Both the position numbers and the translations under genes were made by a program. DNA of 64,000 bases. Origin: CAWALV01 sp963782965. Its GTDB lineage: Bacteria; Actinomycetota; Actinomycetes; Acidothermales; Acidothermaceae. Location of the stretch: positions 744,001-808,000 of the forward strand of contig CAWALV010000006.1 in NCBI GenBank assembly GCA_963782965.1. Reading direction: 5' to 3'. Within the stretch, counting starts at the first letter, position 1. The number at the start of each line of letters is the position of its first letter. The notes beneath the pieces are model-generated. The model saw nothing but the letters and a program-made list of their open reading frames with translations. It did not search any database and was not told the DNA's origin. Positions 26,622 through 35,405 of the stretch are shown piece after piece.

Positions 26622-27254
26622 ATGGACATCGGCGGCGGCGCATGTAGCGGTTGTGTCGGCCTGACTTTCGACGACGGCCCGAGCCCGACCACGGCACAGC
26701 TGTTGCGGGTTCTCGTCGAGAACGACCTGCGTGCGACGATGTTCAACATCGGGGGCAACGCCGTCGCCCGGCCGGATCTCGTCCGGGCTCAACTCGACGC
26801 AGGCATGTGGCTCGGCAACCACACCTACACACACCCGTACCTTACGGAACTCGATCACCAACAGGCCTGCGACGAGCTGGCGAACACTCAGCGCGCGTTG
26901 ACCGACATCGTCGGCGAGAGGGTCGCGTTGTTCCGTCCCCCTTACGGTGCGACGAACGAGCGGGTTCGCGCCACTGCAACCGCGCTCGACCTGCTCGAGG
27001 TGTTGTGGACCGTCGACTCGCGAGATTGGGACGGCGCGTCGGCCGACGAGATCGTTGCGGCGGCGGAGTCGTTGGAGTCGGGCGACATCATGCTGATGCA
27101 CGACTTCCCGGCAGCGACCATCGAGGCTGTCCCGCGCATTGCGCAGGTGCTGCGCGCGAAAGGGTTGCGCGTTGGCAGCATCAGCTACACGCGCGAGCCG
27201 GTCACGATGCCCGGCGCCGGGACGACCTACCACGCGACCGCCGTCGAGCCCTGA
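26622..27254 (+). CDS. Polysaccharide deacetylase (NodB/CE4 family)
   Basis: 210 residues consisting almost entirely of a NodB domain. The catalytic Asp and metal Asp are in GLTFDDGPSP (residues 17-18). The metal His pair is in NHTYTHPYL, the substrate-groove Arg in FRPPYGATN, and the C-terminal His in IMLMHDFPA. There is no signal peptide, which is unusual because most CE4 enzymes are exported. This suggests deacetylation of imported oligosaccharides or another small N- or O-acetylated substrate. Some CE4 members are acetyl xylan esterases, which would fit the surrounding pentose genes. The second deacetylase in the window, at 44.1 kb, is in contrast Tat-exported. Confidence 0.88.
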   Translation: MDIGGGACSGCVGLTFDDGPSPTTAQLLRVLVENDLRATMFNIGGNAVARPDLVRAQLDAGMWLGNHTYTHPYLTELDHQQACDELANTQRALTDIVGERVALFRPPYGATNERVRATATALDLLEVLWTVDSRDWDGASADEIVAAAESLESGDIMLMHDFPAATIEAVPRIAQVLRAKGLRVGSISYTREPVTMPGAGTTYHATAVEP

Positions 27255-27284
27255 GCCTCGTGCCGCTGCGATGGGGCAGCCACT

Positions 27285-27298
27285 ATGTTAGCGTTCAC
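27285..27298. promoter_or_regulatory. Candidate LacI/AraR-type operator upstream of the regulator
   Basis: ATGTTAGCGTTCAC, an imperfect palindrome around a central CG, lies 69 bases before the LacI start. It resembles the site at 28466-28479 at the araB start (ATGTGAGCGCTAAT), so both may be bound by this LacI protein. Confidence 0.5.
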
Positions 27299-27366
27299 TC
27301 GGCTGGGCACGGCCGGCACGGGAGGCCGGCGACCGCAGCGAGTGGAACGACAGGTGAGGGCCCGCT

Positions 27367-28425
27367 GTGCCATCGGATGACTTACGTCCGCCGGCGATGA
27401 CCGATGTCGCTCGGCTGGCCGGCGTGTCACACATGACGGTGTCGCGGGTCCTCAACGATGCTGCGTCGGTGCGGCCCCCGACGCGAGCGCGGGTGCTCGC
27501 CGCCATCGATCAGCTCGGCTATCGACGCAACCTCACCGCACGGGCTCTCGTCACCGGTCGCACCCAGACGCTCGGTGTTGTCACGCTGAACTCGACGTTG
27601 TACGGTCCGGCCTCGACGCTGCACGCCATCGAGCAAGCGGCCGCCGACGCCGACTATTTCGTCACCGTCGTCAGCCTGCGATCGATCGACCGCGGGTCGG
27701 TCCACGATGCCGTCGAGCGGCTCGTCAGCCAGGGCGTCGACGGGATCATCGCGATCACGCCGCTGGTCTCCGCCGGGCAGGCTCTGCAGGGTCTGACTCG
27801 CGCGCGACCGATCGTGGCCGTCGAGGGCGACCCCCACGTAGACGTCGCGGTGGTGTCGGTCGACCAGGAGATGGGCGCCCGCCTCGCGACCCGGCATCTG
27901 CTCGACGCCGGCCACCAGACCGTGTGGCACGTGGCCGGCCCAGACGACTGGCTCGAGGCCCGAGGGCGGATCGCGGGCTGGCGCGAGACATTGACACGCG
28001 CCGGGGCGCAGATCATGCCGCCGATCACCGGAGACTGGAGCGCGCATTCAGGATACGAAGCCGGTCAGATGCTGGCCCGGATTCCCGAGGCGACAGCGGT
28101 GTTCGTCGCCAACGACCAGATGGCGCTCGGGCTCCTGCGCGCCCTGCGCGAAGCAGGCCGGGCGGTACCCGACGACGTGAGCGTGGTTGGGTTCGACGAC
28201 GTACCGGAAGCCACTTACTTCGCCCCGCCGCTGACCACGATTCGGCAGGATTTCGGGGCCGTCGGCCGGGAGAGCTTGTCTTTGCTGCTCGGCCAGCTCG
28301 CCGCGGCGGCAACGTCGGTGGAGCGAATCACCGTGCCGGTCGAACTGGTCGAGCGGGCGAGTACCACCGCGTGGGCGGGCGGCCGTAAGCCGGCGCGCCC
28401 TCGCACGCCGGCGAAGGCGTACTAG
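27367..28425 (+). CDS. LacI-family regulator of the arabinose genes
   Basis: 352 residues from GTG 27367. The helix-turn-helix is MTDVARLAGVSHMTVSRVLN, and the sugar-binding domain includes RTQTLGVVTLNSTLYGPAST and GFDDVPEATYFAPPLTTIRQ. It lies 42 bases upstream of araB on the same strand, so it is probably the local arabinose repressor. Related operator-like sequences stand in front of this gene and across the araB start codon, which suggests autoregulation and araBD control. A basic tail (GGRKPARPRTPAKAY) ends the protein. The ligand, L-arabinose or a metabolite, is inferred from neighbours only. Confidence 0.92.
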   Translation: MPSDDLRPPAMTDVARLAGVSHMTVSRVLNDAASVRPPTRARVLAAIDQLGYRRNLTARALVTGRTQTLGVVTLNSTLYGPASTLHAIEQAAADADYFVTVVSLRSIDRGSVHDAVERLVSQGVDGIIAITPLVSAGQALQGLTRARPIVAVEGDPHVDVAVVSVDQEMGARLATRHLLDAGHQTVWHVAGPDDWLEARGRIAGWRETLTRAGAQIMPPITGDWSAHSGYEAGQMLARIPEATAVFVANDQMALGLLRALREAGRAVPDDVSVVGFDDVPEATYFAPPLTTIRQDFGAVGRESLSLLLGQLAAAATSVERITVPVELVERASTTAWAGGRKPARPRTPAKAY

Positions 28426-28465
28426 GAATGGGAACGGCTGTGCCGTGCCCAGCGATGCGGAGGCG

Positions 28466-28479
28466 ATGTGAGCGCTAAT
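28466..28479. promoter_or_regulatory. Candidate operator overlapping the araB start codon
   Basis: ATGTGAGCGCTAAT contains the GTG start of araB (28468) and a central AGCGCT. Its similarity to 27285-27298 and its palindromic core suggest a LacI-type operator that would block translation initiation DNA or elongation into araB. The araB Shine-Dalgarno GGAGG is at 28459-28463. Confidence 0.45.
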
Positions 28480-30129
28480 CCAGCTGTCGTGATCGGCGTC
28501 GACTACGGAACGTTGTCGGGGCGCGCGCTCGTCGTCGACGCCCACGATGGCACCGAACTCGGCACCGCGGTCCACGACTACGAGCACGGTGTCATGGACC
28601 GCGTGTTCTTGCCGACCGGTGAGCAACTTCCTCCCGACTGGGCGCTGCAGGACCCCCGCGACTACGTCGACGTGCTGCGGTTCGCCGTCCCGAAGGCGTT
28701 GGCATCGGGCGGCATCAGCCCCGAAGACGTCGTCGGCATCGCCACCGACTTCACGGCATCGACGCCGCTGCCCGTTCGCGCCGACGGGACACCGCTGTCG
28801 AGCGACCCGCGTTTCGAGCGCGAACCACACGCGTACGTGAAGCTGTGGAAGCACCACGCGGCGTCCCCGGAGGCGGAGCTGATCAATGCCGTTGCGCAGG
28901 AGCGCGGCGAGCCGTGGCTGGTGCGGTACGGCGGCAAAATCTCTTCGGAGTGGCAATTCGCGAAAGCGCTGCAACTGCTACGGGAAGCACCCGATATCTA
29001 CGCGGCGGCCGACCGTTGGATCGAGGCCGCGGACTGGATCGTCTGGCAGCTCACCGGCCAGGAGAGTCGCAACGCGTGCACCGCTGGGTACAAGGGCATC
29101 CGCCAGGACGGCGCGTACCCGAGCGAGGAGTACCTGCTGGCGCTCGACCCGCGCTTCGGCACGTTCGTCCGCGACAAGCTCGAACACCCGCTGAGCAGTC
29201 TTGGCACGCGGGTCGGTGGCCTGACCGAGACGGCGGCCCGATGGATGGGCCTGCCTGCCGGCATCGCCGTCGCGGCGGGCAACGTCGACGCGCACGTCAC
29301 CGCTCCTGCGGCGCGTGCCGTCGAGCCCGGACACCTGCTTGCCGTGATGGGGACCTCGACGTGCCACGTCGTCAACGCGACCAGCATGGTCGCCGTCCCG
29401 GGTATGTGCGGCGTCGTCGACGGCGGGATCGTCGACGGCTACTGGGGATACGAAGCCGGTCAGAGTGCGGTGGGCGACATCTTCGGCTGGTTCGTCGACA
29501 CCTGCGTGCCGGGTGGCTACCGCGAGGCGGCTCGTGCGGCGGGGCTGAGCCTGCACGACCATCTCGCGACGCTCGCCGCGGCGCAACCAGCGGGAGCGCA
29601 TGGCCTGCTCGCACTCGATTGGCACAACGGAAACCGGTCGGTGCTGGTCGACCACGAGCTTTCCGGGGTCGTGCTTGGCCAGACGCTTGCCACCCGGCCC
29701 GAGGACGTCTACCGCGCGCTGGTCGAGGCGACTGCCTTCGGCACGAGGCTGATCATCGAGACGTTCGAATCCAGCGGCGTTCCGGTTCACCAGGTGACGG
29801 CGGCCGGCGGGCTGGCTTCACGGCCACTCATCATGCAGATCTACGCCGACGTCCTCGGTCGGCCCATCTCGTTGATCGGCACCGACCAGGGCCCGGCGCT
29901 GGGTTCGGCGATCCACGCGGCGGTGGCTGCGGGCGTCCACGCCGACGTGCGCCTGGCGTCGGCGGCGATGGGCAAGGTCCGCGACGAGGTGGTGCGCCCG
30001 AACACGGCCACGACGGCGACCTACGACGAGTTATACGGCGAATACCGGCAGCTGCACGACTACTTCGGGCGGCACGGCAACGACGTGCTGCACCGGCTGC
30101 GTGCACTGCGCGAAAGGAGCGGAGCGTGA
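28468..30129 (+). CDS. araB: L-ribulokinase
   Basis: 553 residues from GTG 28468 with GGAGG at four bases. It is a FGGY-family sugar kinase that phosphorylates L-ribulose to L-ribulose 5-phosphate with ATP in the cytoplasm. The N-terminal phosphate loop is VIGVDYGTLSGRALVVDA; the GTLSGR form is typical of AraB rather than xylulokinase. Further signatures are VGIATDFTASTPLPV, RNACTAGYKGIRQDG and the FGGY-type C-terminal segment VTAAGGLASRPLIMQIYADV. The length matches AraB (about 560). The stop overlaps araD by GTGA, so they form an operon. Confidence 0.95.
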   Translation: MSANPAVVIGVDYGTLSGRALVVDAHDGTELGTAVHDYEHGVMDRVFLPTGEQLPPDWALQDPRDYVDVLRFAVPKALASGGISPEDVVGIATDFTASTPLPVRADGTPLSSDPRFEREPHAYVKLWKHHAASPEAELINAVAQERGEPWLVRYGGKISSEWQFAKALQLLREAPDIYAAADRWIEAADWIVWQLTGQESRNACTAGYKGIRQDGAYPSEEYLLALDPRFGTFVRDKLEHPLSSLGTRVGGLTETAARWMGLPAGIAVAAGNVDAHVTAPAARAVEPGHLLAVMGTSTCHVVNATSMVAVPGMCGVVDGGIVDGYWGYEAGQSAVGDIFGWFVDTCVPGGYREAARAAGLSLHDHLATLAAAQPAGAHGLLALDWHNGNRSVLVDHELSGVVLGQTLATRPEDVYRALVEATAFGTRLIIETFESSGVPVHQVTAAGGLASRPLIMQIYADVLGRPISLIGTDQGPALGSAIHAAVAAGVHADVRLASAAMGKVRDEVVRPNTATTATYDELYGEYRQLHDYFGRHGNDVLHRLRALRERSGA

Positions 30130-30797
30130 CCAGCTCGACGTCACGAACGGTCGCCGATCTCAGAGAAGAGGTCGCGGCCCTGCATGCGGAACTCGTCGCT
30201 TGGGGGCTTGTCGTGTGGACCGCCGGCAACGTCTCCGCGCGGGTGCCTGGTGGCGACCGGTTCGTCATCAAGCCGAGCGGCGTGCCCTACGACCGGTTGA
30301 CCTCGGCCGACATGGTCGTGTGCGACCTGTCCGGCCAGGTGGTGGAAGGTGGGCTCTCGCCCTCGAGTGACGTCGCGGCCCACGCCTACGTGTACCGGCA
30401 CTTGCCCGACGTCGGCGGTGTGGTGCACACCCACTCGACCTATGCGACGGCGTGGGCGGCATGCGGAGAACCGATCCCGTGCTGCATCACCGCGATGGCT
30501 GACGAGTTCGGTGGCGAGATCCCGGTCGGACCGTTCGCTCCGATCGGCGACGACTCGATCGGCCGTGGAATCGTCGAGACGCTGCGCGGGCATCGCTCCC
30601 GCGCGGTTCTCATGAAGAACCACGGGGTGTTCACGATCGGCAAGGACGGTCGCGATGCGGTGAAGGCTGCCGTCATGTGTGAGGATGCCGCACGCACGAT
30701 GCACGCCGCGATGCAGCTCGGCAAGCCGCAACCACTCGACGCGGCAGACGTCGACGCGTTGTTCGCGCGCTACCAGAACGTCTACGGCCAGCGCTAG
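30126..30797 (+). CDS. araD: L-ribulose-5-phosphate 4-epimerase
   Basis: 223 residues from GTG 30126, overlapping the araB stop by four bases. This class II aldolase-family epimerase converts L-ribulose 5-phosphate to D-xylulose 5-phosphate, feeding the pentose phosphate pathway. The zinc-binding His pair is in VVHTHSTYATAWAACG, with the third His in LMKNHGVFTIG. The substrate-phosphate region is TAGNVSARVPGG and KPSGVPYD. The length is normal for AraD (about 230). Its TAG overlaps the stop of the convergent SulP gene. L-arabinose isomerase, which should provide L-ribulose, is not encoded in the window. Confidence 0.94.
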   Translation: MTSSTSRTVADLREEVAALHAELVAWGLVVWTAGNVSARVPGGDRFVIKPSGVPYDRLTSADMVVCDLSGQVVEGGLSPSSDVAAHAYVYRHLPDVGGVVHTHSTYATAWAACGEPIPCCITAMADEFGGEIPVGPFAPIGDDSIGRGIVETLRGHRSRAVLMKNHGVFTIGKDGRDAVKAAVMCEDAARTMHAAMQLGKPQPLDAADVDALFARYQNVYGQR

Positions 30798-32518
30798 ACC
30801 GGGCTCGCATCGTCCGTGCCCGCCGGTGTGGCAGTTGCGGTAGCGCCGGAGAGCTGGGTGACTGCTTCGTCGACCGAGGCGAACAGGCGATCGGAACCGA
30901 TCCGGTCGAGGATCCCGCTGCGGGCAAGGCTTCGCCGCGCATGTTCGCCGGCGCGCGCGACGGCGAACCCAACCTGGTCGCGATCGAGATCGTCGAGGGT
31001 TCGGCTCAACGCGCCGGCGCCGGTGAAGTCGACGTCGCTCATGCCGATCGCGTCGAGCACGATCAGGCGGGTGGCGCCCTCGGCTCGCGTTCGCGCTGTC
31101 ACCATCTCCGCACGGAAGTGCGCCGTATTCGCGTACCACAATGGCGTTGCGAACAAGACGACGAGCACGCCCGGGACTTGCGCGGCCGCCTCGCCGCCGC
31201 TGAGCGGGACCCAGCTGGTGGTCCCCGGTATCCGACCCAAGACGTGCAGCTGTGGGCGTGCGGAAAGCCGGGTGCGGTCGAGGATCGCCAATCCGACCGC
31301 GACGCCGATCCCTTGCTCGACGCCGACGAGCGAGACCGTCAGCAGCGTGGCGATCGCCAACCCGAACTCGAAAGCGTCGAAGCGGGCGATCGCCACCAGG
31401 TCACGGAGGCGGAAGATTCGTGCGGCGAGCAGGATGAGCACGGCGGCGAGCGCCACCTCGGGTACGTCGCGCAACGCTCCCGCCGCCGGGACGAGCGCGG
31501 CGACGACACCGGCCGCGAGCAACCCGGCCAGTTGCGTCTTGCCCGAAGCGGCGGCGACTGCTGCTGTGCGCGGTGGGCTCGCGTTCACCGGGAAGGCGCC
31601 GACGAGGCCGGCCGCCACGCTGCCCGCGCCCACCCCGACGAAGTCTCGGTTGAGGTCGGCCGAGTAGCCGCCGCGGTCGGAGAATGCGCGCGTCGTCGCG
31701 GCGGACTGGCTGATGACGACCAGCGCTACCACTCCTGCGACGGGGGCGACGCTGCCCAGCGCCGTCCAGGACAAGCCGTGGAGTCCGACGCGCGGGAAGT
31801 CGTGGGCGATCGAGCCCAGGATCGCCACCCCGTGCCGGTGCAGGTGGAACCCCTGCACCAGAGCGGTGGTGGCGACGAGCGCGATCAGCGCCCCGGGCAC
31901 CCGGCGATCGACGATTTCGCCGGCGATGACGATCGCGAGGACGCCGGCACCGAGCGCGAGCGTCACGCCGTTCGTATCGCCGACGTGGCGAACGACAGAC
32001 GCGACGCGGCGCGCGGTCGACCCGCTGGTCGAGGCGATGCCGAGCAAGTCGGGGAGTTGGTGGACGACGATGATCACCGCGACGCCGGCCATGAACCCGC
32101 TGATGATGGGCGCCGACAGGAACTCTGCGATCCATCCCAGGCGCAGCAGCCCGACCAGGGTCACGAAGACGCCGACGGTGACCGCGAGGATGCCGACCAG
32201 CGCGACGTAGTGCGGCGATCCGATCGTCGCCGTCGCGCCGATGGCAACTGCGAACAGCGGGGCGATCGTCGAGTCGGCGCCGACCGACATCTGCCGGTTC
32301 GTGCCGAAGATCGCGAACGCCGCGGTGCCGGCGACGAACGCGTACAAGCCGGTGATGGGCGGCATCCCGGCGAGCCGTGACGTCGCGAGTTGTTCGGGCA
32401 CGGCGATCACGAGGAGGGCGGCTGCGGCCAGCAGGTCGGGGTAGGCCCAGGCCCGCCGGTAGCCGCGCAGCGAGGAGAACACCACGGGAGCGGTCTCCGC
32501 TCGGTCAGTGCTGTGCAC
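30794..32518 (-). CDS. SulP-family anion transporter with STAS domain
   Basis: 574 residues. The first about 430 carry 10 or more hydrophobic helices with SulP landmarks (AIPEQLATSRLAG-like segment VIAVPEQLATSRLAGMPPIT, GLYAFVAGTAAFAIFGTNRQ). The C-terminal part (about 440-550) is a STAS domain with LIVLDAIGMSDVDFTGAGAL. Known family members carry sulfate, bicarbonate or other anions; the substrate is not evident. The start is GTG 32518, 14 bases inside the response-regulator gene, so it is co-transcribed with the upstream two-component pair, which may control it. Confidence 0.9.
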   Translation of the reverse strand: MHSTDRAETAPVVFSSLRGYRRAWAYPDLLAAAALLVIAVPEQLATSRLAGMPPITGLYAFVAGTAAFAIFGTNRQMSVGADSTIAPLFAVAIGATATIGSPHYVALVGILAVTVGVFVTLVGLLRLGWIAEFLSAPIISGFMAGVAVIIVVHQLPDLLGIASTSGSTARRVASVVRHVGDTNGVTLALGAGVLAIVIAGEIVDRRVPGALIALVATTALVQGFHLHRHGVAILGSIAHDFPRVGLHGLSWTALGSVAPVAGVVALVVISQSAATTRAFSDRGGYSADLNRDFVGVGAGSVAAGLVGAFPVNASPPRTAAVAAASGKTQLAGLLAAGVVAALVPAAGALRDVPEVALAAVLILLAARIFRLRDLVAIARFDAFEFGLAIATLLTVSLVGVEQGIGVAVGLAILDRTRLSARPQLHVLGRIPGTTSWVPLSGGEAAAQVPGVLVVLFATPLWYANTAHFRAEMVTARTRAEGATRLIVLDAIGMSDVDFTGAGALSRTLDDLDRDQVGFAVARAGEHARRSLARSGILDRIGSDRLFASVDEAVTQLSGATATATPAGTDDASPV

Positions 32519-33206
32519 GGGGTCTCACGAGTCCCGATTCGTATGCGGTCACGACCGCTTGGGTTCTGTCCCGCAACCCGAGTTTTCGCAACATGCGACT
32601 CACGTGCGTCTTCACCGTCTCCTCGGTGACGGCGAGCCGGGTCGCGATCTCGGTGTTGGAAAGCCCTTCGGCGACCAGCCGCAGCACTTCGGTTTCGCGC
32701 GGCGTCAAAGCGGTAAGGCGAGCCTGGGCCGGCGCGAGCGGAGAGTCGTCGCCCGACGCCTGGTGCAGCGCCGCGAACTCGCTGATGAGGCGGCGCGTGA
32801 TGCCGGGGGCGAGCAGCGCCTCGCCGTTGGCTACCACCCGGACCGCGTCGAAGAGCCGCTCAGCGGTGACGTCTTTGAGCAGGAAGCCACTCGCGCCGGC
32901 GCGCAACGCGTCGTAGACGTAGTCGTCGAGGTCGAACGTCGTCAAGATGATGACCCGCGGCGCGGTGTCACCAGACGTCACGAGCCGCCGGGTTGCTTCT
33001 ATGCCGTCCATCTCAGGCATCCGCACGTCCATCAACACGACGTCCGGCTTCAGTTCCTTGCACAGCCGCACGGCCTGTGCGCCGTCCGATGCGGTACCGA
33101 CGACCGTGAACTCGGGTCGGCTGTCGAGCAACTCCGCGAACCCGGCGCGCACGACCTCGTGGTCGTCGACAACAACGATGCGCACGGGCTCGCGCGGCGT
33201 GCTCAT
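32505..33206 (-). CDS. NarL/LuxR-family response regulator
   Basis: 233 residues. The receiver domain starts RIVVVDDHEVVRAGFAELLD, and the phosphorylated Asp lies in DVVLMDVRMPEMDG near residue 60. The C-terminal LuxR-type helix-turn-helix is LTPRETEVLRLVAEGLSNTE followed by IATRLAVTEETVKTHVSRM. Its ATG overlaps the kinase stop by ATGA, and its 3' end overlaps the SulP start by 14 bases. The obvious partner is the kinase at 33203-34318. Targets are unknown; the divergent ABC exporter is one candidate. Confidence 0.94.
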   Translation of the reverse strand: MSTPREPVRIVVVDDHEVVRAGFAELLDSRPEFTVVGTASDGAQAVRLCKELKPDVVLMDVRMPEMDGIEATRRLVTSGDTAPRVIILTTFDLDDYVYDALRAGASGFLLKDVTAERLFDAVRVVANGEALLAPGITRRLISEFAALHQASGDDSPLAPAQARLTALTPRETEVLRLVAEGLSNTEIATRLAVTEETVKTHVSRMLRKLGLRDRTQAVVTAYESGLVRPRAQH

Positions 33207-34318
33207 GCGACGACCTCTGCCCCGGCAGGCAGGATCGCCTCGACGACGAATCCTCCACCGGCTGCCGCGCCGAAACGCAGCCGGCCGCCGGCGGCGGCCG
33301 CGCGTTCACGCATGCCGAGCAACCCGTGCGCGCCGGCCGGTATGGACGTAGGCGGTCCCGGTCCGTTGTCGCGAATGCGCAGGCACAGGGCGGCGTCGGC
33401 GAATCTCAGCTCGACGTCGACCGCTGCGCCCGGTGCGTGCCGGCGGGCGTTCGTCAAGGCCTCTTGAGCGATCCGGTAGGCCGCAAGCTCGACGCCCGGG
33501 TCGAGGGCGACGGGCACGCCGTGCACGATGAAGCGAGTGCCCGAGCCCGATGCTTCGCGTGCGGCGTCGAGCAATTCGTTGAGTTGCATGAGTCCCGGCT
33601 GCGGACGTCGAGTGGCCGCGGCCGGTGCTTCGGCGTCTTCGCGCAGGACGCCGAGCAGCCTTCGCATCTCCAGCAGTGCCGCGCGCGCGGTGTCACCGAT
33701 GGCGGAAAGTCGTTGTGCTCCCGCCGCCGGCATCCCGGGCGTCGTCAGCCGGGCGGTCTCGGCCTGCACGGCGACCATCGAGATGTGATGCGCGACGACG
33801 TCGTGCAGGTCGCGGGCGATGCGCGCACGTTCGCCGCGCACTGCATGCTCGAACGACGTGCCGGCGATGGCTTCTCGAGCGGCAGTGTGCGCCCTCGCGA
33901 CGCTTCGTGACTTCGTCGCCGCACCAGCCCACGCCGCCGCCGGCGTCAGCGAGGCGAGCAGGAGGGTGAGGATGCGATCTTCGCCGTGACCCGGCTCGGC
34001 GAACGCCAGCACCAGGAAAGGCAGGAAGACCAGCGCAGCGAGAAGTCTCGGATCGTCGGGGGCGAGCCGGTAGGCGGCGACCACCTGTGCCAACGCACCT
34101 GCGACGGTGAGGCTGTGGAACGGCACGAGGGAGAGCACGCTTGCCGCCGCGATCGCGATCGCGGCCGCCGCTGGACGCAGCAGGACCAAAGGCACGGTCG
34201 TCGCCAGGGCGAGCAGCACCAAGACCATGCCGAGTTGGGCCGAGGCGTCGTCGGCGACGGCTCGCGCGATCGTCTCGGCGGCGGCGAGCGATGCCAGCAC
34301 CGCGCCGCTAGCTCTCAT
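33203..34318 (-). CDS. Sensor histidine kinase (HisKA_3 type)
   Basis: 371 residues from ATG 34318; longer frames exist but would run into the divergent ABC gene. Four or five hydrophobic helices fill the first 150 residues, with no large external domain. The phospho-accepting His is in ERARIARDLHDVVAHHISMV, the HisKA_3 motif, and the HATPase domain has IAQEALTNARRHAPGA and IRDNGPGPPTSIPAGAHG. This class pairs with NarL-type regulators, and the gene for one follows with a four-base overlap. Intramembrane-sensing kinases of this sort often respond to cell-envelope stress and control neighbouring ABC exporters. Confidence 0.9.
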   Translation of the reverse strand: MRASGAVLASLAAAETIARAVADDASAQLGMVLVLLALATTVPLVLLRPAAAAIAIAAASVLSLVPFHSLTVAGALAQVVAAYRLAPDDPRLLAALVFLPFLVLAFAEPGHGEDRILTLLLASLTPAAAWAGAATKSRSVARAHTAAREAIAGTSFEHAVRGERARIARDLHDVVAHHISMVAVQAETARLTTPGMPAAGAQRLSAIGDTARAALLEMRRLLGVLREDAEAPAAATRRPQPGLMQLNELLDAAREASGSGTRFIVHGVPVALDPGVELAAYRIAQEALTNARRHAPGAAVDVELRFADAALCLRIRDNGPGPPTSIPAGAHGLLGMRERAAAAGGRLRFGAAAGGGFVVEAILPAGAEVVA

Positions 34319-34472
34319 GGCCACGATTGTCGCGCTTGGGAGCGGCTGGTGCGTCCCCGTCGTAGGCGACTTGGGGCTCCCTCCCGCGAGGGACGCCGCC
34401 GCGGGCGACGGCCCGAAAGATGGCTCGCCGGCGTGACGACGGGAGCCGTCCTCGCTGCCTAGCCTTCCTGTC

Positions 34473-35405
34473 ATGGAAGCAACTATCGCGGTCGACGGTC
34501 TGCGCAAGCGATTCGGACCGGTCGTTGCCCTCGACGGATTGTCGTTCACCGTTGCGCCCGGCCAGGTCACCGCGTTCGTCGGACCGAACGGCGCCGGCAA
34601 GACGACGACGATGCGGGCGATCCTCGGGCTCGACGGCCTCGATGAGGGGACGGCGACAGTGGGCGGCCAGCCGTACCGCAGCTTGCGGCGCCCGCTGACC
34701 CACGTCGGTTCCCTGCTGGACGCCGCGGCACTGCAACCGAGCCGGACCGGGCGCAACCACTTGCTGTGGTTGGCACACTCCCAGGGCCTGTCGAGCCGGC
34801 GGGTCGACGAGGTGATAGCGCAGGCCGGGTTCGACAAGGCGGCCCGGCGCAAGGCCGGGGGCTACTCGCTCGGCATGCGGCAGCGGCTCGGCATTGCGGC
34901 CGCCATGCTCGGCGACCCGCCCGTGCTGATGCTCGACGAACCGTTCAACGGGCTCGACCCCGAAGGCATCGTCTGGGTACGCGGCTTCCTGCGTTCGCTG
35001 GCGGCGGAGGGTCGAGCGGTGCTCGTCTCGAGTCACCTGATGAGCGAGCTGGAAGGCGCTGCGACGCATCTCGTGGTGATCGGTCGCGGCCGGCTCGTCG
35101 CCGACACCAGCGTTGCCGAGTTGATCGCCCAAGTATCGGCGGGCCTGGTCACGTTGCGCACGGCGTCTCGGGCAGAAGCGACAACCGTTCTCGCCAGCGC
35201 CGGCGCCACGGTCGCGACGATCGGCGCCGAGACCCTGACGGTGGCGGGGCTGACAAGCGCGCAGATCATCGGCCTGCTCAACGACAACGGCGTGGCGTTC
35301 TCCGAGATATCGGCGCACCGGGCCAGCCTCGAGGAGGCCTACATGGAGCTCACCAGAGAGTCGGTCGAGTACCGGGCCGTCGACGCGCCGGAGACCGTTC
35401 TATGA
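34473..35405 (+). CDS. ABC transporter ATP-binding protein (exporter type)
   Basis: 310 residues. Walker A is FVGPNGAGKTTTMRAILG, the ABC signature is GYSLGMRQRLGIAAAML, Walker B is VLMLDEPFNGLDPEG, and the H-loop is VLVSSHLMSELEG. It belongs to the bacitracin/multidrug ABC-2 ATPase group (BcrA-like), not to sugar importers. The C-terminal about 90 residues are a regulatory tail. No Shine-Dalgarno is visible before the ATG. It overlaps the first permease gene by ATGA, and together with the two permeases forms an exporter that stands divergent from a two-component system. Confidence 0.93.
   Translation: MEATIAVDGLRKRFGPVVALDGLSFTVAPGQVTAFVGPNGAGKTTTMRAILGLDGLDEGTATVGGQPYRSLRRPLTHVGSLLDAAALQPSRTGRNHLLWLAHSQGLSSRRVDEVIAQAGFDKAARRKAGGYSLGMRQRLGIAAAMLGDPPVLMLDEPFNGLDPEGIVWVRGFLRSLAAEGRAVLVSSHLMSELEGAATHLVVIGRGRLVADTSVAELIAQVSAGLVTLRTASRAEATTVLASAGATVATIGAETLTVAGLTSAQIIGLLNDNGVAFSEISAHRASLEEAYMELTRESVEYRAVDAPETVL

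Noticed and set aside
4299..30797. Convergent stop codons overlapping as CTAA (4299-4302) and CTAG (30794-30797) as a shared regulatory device
   Set aside because: Such overlaps arise easily from TAG/TAA pairs in compact genomes. No hairpin or conserved flank supports a function.
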